This document shows, one piece after another, positions 4,913-7,344 of a stretch of DNA of 7,344 bases. Where the stretch lies: NCBI GenBank assembly GCA_905215095.1, contig CAJMOL010000071.1:1-7344 (forward strand), in the 5' to 3' direction. The position numbers and the translations under genes were made by a program. Every line of letters begins with the position of its first letter. The stretch's first letter is position 1. Origin of the DNA: an uncultured bacterium (lineage in GTDB: Bacteria; Actinomycetota; Coriobacteriia; Coriobacteriales; Coriobacteriaceae). The notes below the pieces were generated by a model. That model was not told where the DNA came from. It saw only the letters and a list, made by a program, of their open reading frames with translations, and did no database searches.

Positions 4913-5926
4913 TTACACCATCGGGATACGGTCGTGATTGACTTGGCTGTAGAACAGACGCTGAATCTCGGTCGCATCACGTGACTGGCCGAGTGCCCAC
5001 ATGGTTTTGGCCACGAGCGTCTCGGTTGTCATATCGTCGCCGCGTAGAATGCCCGGATGGTCGGCGTAGGCACGGCCGACCTCATAAACACCCAAATCGA
5101 GGCCCTCCTCGGGGACCTGTGTGGTCATAACGACGGTGCGACCCGAATTGACCCAGCGGAAAATTGCCTCCTGGAACGACTCACCGGACTCGCCAAACTC
5201 GGGGATACCGCCAATGCCAAAGGTCTCCAGGATTACAGCATCGTAGCTATTGGCAAGGGCATCGAGGATGCCCGGGTTTACGCCGGGCGTGAGCTTGAGT
5301 ACAAATACGCGCGGGTCGATACTGTCGTAGAAACGCACCGGGCTCTCATTCTGATGAGTGCCGTGAAGCCCGTTGCGCACAATGCGGTCGTTGCGGATGT
5401 AGGCGATGGGCGGATAGTTGACGCTAATGAACGCGTTAAAGCTCATGGTGCGCTGTTTGCGGGCGCGCGTGCCGGCAATGGCGACACCGCCAAACACGAT
5501 CGAGACGTCGTGCGAGTGCTCGTCGAGCGCATAGAGCAGGCTCTGGTATAGGTTGAGCTTGGCGTCGGTAAAGGGGTTGCCCATGGGCTTTTGCGAGCCG
5601 GTGAGCACGATGGGCTTGGGGCTGTCCTGAATCAGGTAGGAAAGCGCTGCTGCGGTGTAGCTCATGGTGTCGGTGCCGTGCAGAATCACGAAGCCGTCGT
5701 GGTTGTCATAGCCTTCGACGATGACGTCGCGGATGCGCATCCAGTCGCTCGGGCGCATGTTGGTGCTGTCGATGTTCATGGGCTGCACGACGTCGAGCTC
5801 GCAGAGGCCCGAGATCTCGGGGACACTCTGGGCGAGCTCCTCACCGGTCAGGGCGGGGGAGAGGCCGTTGCCGTCCTCGGTCGATGCGATGGTGCCGCCC
5901 GTGGCGATGAGAAGGATGCGCTTCAT
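4913..5926 (-). CDS. ansA: Type I (cytoplasmic) L-asparaginase
   Basis: Hydrolyses L-asparagine to aspartate and ammonia. The protein has 337 residues, the usual size for bacterial AnsA. The N-terminal catalytic motif ATGGTIAS is at 8-15 with the nucleophile Thr12. The second catalytic motif LHGTDTM is at 82-88, with Thr85 and Asp86 of the triad. IVLTGSQKPMG at 106-116 and GIGGIPE at 237-243 are further family features. There is no signal peptide, so it acts in the cytoplasm, unlike secreted type II enzymes. The ATG at 5926 is chosen because AGGAA lies seven bases upstream and the family N-terminus (KRILLIATGGTI) starts there. The 24 extra upstream codons read noncoding sequence. It converges on the XRE gene with 22 bp between stops and no clear terminator, and is divergent from guaA. 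Confidence 0.94.
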   Translation of the reverse strand: MKRILLIATGGTIASTEDGNGLSPALTGEELAQSVPEISGLCELDVVQPMNIDSTNMRPSDWMRIRDVIVEGYDNHDGFVILHGTDTMSYTAAALSYLIQDSPKPIVLTGSQKPMGNPFTDAKLNLYQSLLYALDEHSHDVSIVFGGVAIAGTRARKQRTMSFNAFISVNYPPIAYIRNDRIVRNGLHGTHQNESPVRFYDSIDPRVFVLKLTPGVNPGILDALANSYDAVILETFGIGGIPEFGESGESFQEAIFRWVNSGRTVVMTTQVPEEGLDLGVYEVGRAYADHPGILRGDDMTTETLVAKTMWALGQSRDATEIQRLFYSQVNHDRIPMV

Positions 5927-5977
5927 GCTGGTATTCCTATCGTATTTGCCGCCGCAGAGGCGGAGTCGTTCGGCAGT

Positions 5978-6005
5978 ATTGTGGCACAGGGCGTCCAATG
6001 TTCAA
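5978..6005 (-). promoter_or_regulatory. Candidate promoter of ansA
   Basis: On the minus strand TTGAAC (6005-6000) and CACAAT (5983-5978) are separated by 16 bp, each matching four of six consensus bases. The predicted start near 5971 gives a leader of about 45 bases. Confidence 0.35.
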
Positions 6006-6036
6006 ACGTATTACATCATCTGTAACGTCTGGTAAC
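6006..6036. promoter_or_regulatory. Dyad and phased repeats upstream of ansA
   Basis: TTACA (6011-6015) and TGTAA (6021-6025) form an inverted repeat with a 5-bp gap, flanked by ACGT on both sides (6006-6009 and 6025-6028). GTAAC occurs at 6022-6026 and 6032-6036, exactly ten bases apart. The cluster lies just upstream of the candidate ansA -35 box, a usual position for an activator site. No specific regulator is recognised. Confidence 0.3.
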
Positions 6037-6113
6037 ACTTCAATTGCCGTCAAATAGGGGCCCAGGTCGTGCGTTTGCCGTGCGCTGATGACTGCGAGGG
6101 ACGAGAAACCCCA

Positions 6114-6128
6114 TATAACGTGTACACT
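6114..6128 (+). promoter_or_regulatory. Candidate -10 region of guaA
   Basis: Two possible -10 boxes, TATAAC at 6114-6119 and TACACT at 6123-6128, lie 66 to 80 bp before the guaA start. They flank the 8-bp palindrome GTGTACAC (6120-6127). No good -35 hexamer is visible at standard spacing. Confidence 0.3.
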
Positions 6129-6153
6129 ATGAAAGTTATTCTCGTTTATTCGC

Positions 6154-6176
6154 GCGGGTGGGCACCGGCTCCCCGC
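6154..6176 (+). other. Stem-loop in the guaA leader
   Basis: GCGGG 6154-6158 pairs with CCCGC 6172-6176, and GGGC 6160-6163 pairs with GCTC 6168-6171 (one G-T pair), with T6159 bulged and the loop ACCG. The hairpin ends seven bases before the GAGGGGGA ribosome site (6183-6190). It is too small for a purine riboswitch and no such motif was recognised, so it may simply affect leader stability or ribosome access. Confidence 0.45.
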
Positions 6177-6193
6177 CAACAAGAGGGGGAACC

Positions 6194-7344
6194 ATGGATC
6201 AAAAGGCTTCCGCAAAGGTCCTCGTACTCGACTTTGGTGCGCAGTACGGTCAGCTCATTGCCCGTCGCGTCCGCGACCTCAACGTGTATTCCGAGATTGT
6301 CCCCTGCGACATTTCGGCCGACGAGATTCGCGAGATGAACGCCTCTGCGCTCATCCTTTCCGGCGGTCCGGCTTCCGTGTACGCCGAGGACGCTCCGTCC
6401 ATCGATCCTGCCATCTTTGACCTGGGCCTTCCCGTCCTGGGCTTTTGCTACGGCCATCAGATCACGGCCGTGACGCTCGGCGGCAAGGTCGGCCACTCCG
6501 AGGTGGGCGAGTACGGCCGCGCCACCATCACGCGCACTGCCGGCGCCAAGCTCTTTAACTCCACGCCCATGGAGCAGACCGTGTGGATGAGCCACCGCGA
6601 CGCCGTTTCCGAGGTGCCCGAGGGCTTTACCGTTACCGCCAGCACCGACGTGTGCCCGGTTGCCGCCATGGAGTGCCCCGAGCGCAAGATCTTCACCACG
6701 CAGTTCCACCCCGAGGTCAAGCATTCCGAGTACGGTCAGCAGCTGCTGAGCAACTTCCTGTTTGAGATCTGCGGCCTGGAGCCCAACTGGAGCATGGACA
6801 ACCTGGTCGAGACCATGACTGCCGAGTTCCGCGAGAAGGTCGGCAACGACCGCGTGATTCTGGCCCTGTCCGGCGGCGTCGACTCCTCCGTCGTGGCAGC
6901 TCTTGGCGCCCGCGCCGTGGGCAAGCAGATGACCTGCGTGTTCATCAACCACGGCCTGCTGCGCAAGGGCGAGCCCGAGCAGGTGGAGGAGGTCTTCACC
7001 AAGCAGTTTGATGTCGACTTTGTTCACGTCCATGCCGAGGACCGCTATGCCGAGCTTTTGGCCGGCGTGACCGAGCCGGAGGAGAAGCGTCGCATTATCG
7101 GTACGCAGTTCTGGAAGGAATTCTTCGCGGTTGCTCAGCAGCTTGAGACCGATGGTAAACCCGTGAAGTACCTGGCCCAGGGTACCATTTACCCCGACAT
7201 CATCGAGTCCGGCGCACGCAAGACGGGCGGCAAGGCGGCAACCATCAAGAGCCACCACAACCTCATCCCGTTCCCCAAGGGCGTGCACTTCGACCTGATC
7301 GAGCCGCTCGACCACTTCTTCAAGGACGAGGTCCGCGCGCTCGG
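6194..7344 (+). CDS. guaA: GMP synthase (glutamine-hydrolysing), 3' end outside window
   Basis: Converts XMP to GMP with ATP and glutamine, the last step of guanine nucleotide synthesis, in the cytoplasm. The window holds 383 of about 520 expected codons. Residues 8-190 are the class I glutamine amidotransferase domain: oxyanion-loop SGGP at 56-59, nucleophile Cys85 in GFCYGHQ, and His172 and Glu174 in TTQFHPEVKH complete the triad. The ATP-pyrophosphatase domain follows, with the P-loop SGGVDSS at 226-232 and FINHGLLRKGE at 250-260. YLAQGTIYPDIIESG (326-340) and KSHHNL (352-357) are typical of GuaA. The XMP-binding dimerisation domain is cut off by the window end. ATG 6194 follows GAGGGGGA by three bases and begins the expected short N-terminus. 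The gene is divergent from ansA. Confidence 0.97.
   Translation, partial: MDQKASAKVLVLDFGAQYGQLIARRVRDLNVYSEIVPCDISADEIREMNASALILSGGPASVYAEDAPSIDPAIFDLGLPVLGFCYGHQITAVTLGGKVGHSEVGEYGRATITRTAGAKLFNSTPMEQTVWMSHRDAVSEVPEGFTVTASTDVCPVAAMECPERKIFTTQFHPEVKHSEYGQQLLSNFLFEICGLEPNWSMDNLVETMTAEFREKVGNDRVILALSGGVDSSVVAALGARAVGKQMTCVFINHGLLRKGEPEQVEEVFTKQFDVDFVHVHAEDRYAELLAGVTEPEEKRRIIGTQFWKEFFAVAQQLETDGKPVKYLAQGTIYPDIIESGARKTGGKAATIKSHHNLIPFPKGVHFDLIEPLDHFFKDEVRAL

Noticed and set aside
5057..6025. Plus-strand open frames across ansA (for example 5057-5551 and 5591-6025)
   Set aside because: They lie opposite a complete asparaginase with both catalytic motifs, and show no motifs themselves.
6060..6193. 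Purine riboswitch in the guaA leader
   Set aside because: No recognisable three-way junction or conserved core of a guanine, xanthine or PRPP riboswitch could be found. Only a simple 9-bp stem-loop is present.
6146..7315. 389-codon minus-strand open frame opposite guaA
   Set aside because: GuaA motifs on the + strand are decisive. The antisense frame is a composition artefact.

Overview
The window is a compact, GC-rich bacterial chromosome segment of ordinary housekeeping genes plus one small accessory locus. Composition, gene style and the mix of genes fit a gut actinobacterium of the class Coriobacteriia, most likely Collinsella or a close relative. That placement is an inference from general resemblance; no rRNA or other phylogenetic marker is present.

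Layout, left to right. (1) Positions 7-41 are an intrinsic terminator for a gene lying to the left, followed at 47-106 by a long imperfect palindrome that looks like a REP-type or folded intergenic element. (2) 138-1205 (+) is a GldA-type polyol dehydrogenase. (3) 1357-2610 (+) is an unusual soluble protein with two ferredoxin-like domains, predicted to bind four [4Fe-4S] clusters, that flank a cysteine-containing middle domain and end in a charged helix. (4) 2725-3801 (+) is the ribosome-associated ATPase YchF with a GTG start. It is followed 11 bp later by a small DUF1648-type membrane protein (3813-4196). The two probably form one operon, ended by a large hairpin plus T-run at 4244-4297.

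(5) 4206-4890 is the accessory-looking part. A 129-residue minus-strand protein resembles the C-terminal part of a HAD phosphatase with its catalytic acids gone. A 72-residue XRE-type repressor-like protein is transcribed divergently from it. Between the two lies a perfect 26-bp palindrome (4618-4643) with a -10-like hexamer on each strand at its centre, so it probably serves as a shared operator and promoter. (6) 4913-5926 (-) is a cytoplasmic type I L-asparaginase. (7) From 6194 to the window end (+) is the first 383 codons of GMP synthase, guaA, transcribed divergently from the asparaginase across a 267-bp control region.

Functionally the window covers polyol/glycerol redox, an electron-transfer protein of unknown partner, a translation-linked ATPase, amino-acid catabolism (asparagine to aspartate and ammonia) and purine synthesis. 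No tRNA, rRNA, CRISPR array, insertion sequence or phage gene was seen. The points most worth a second look are the divergent XRE/degenerate-HAD pair with its palindrome, the loss of the proposed catalytic histidine in YchF (Arg114), and the architecture of the iron-sulfur protein.
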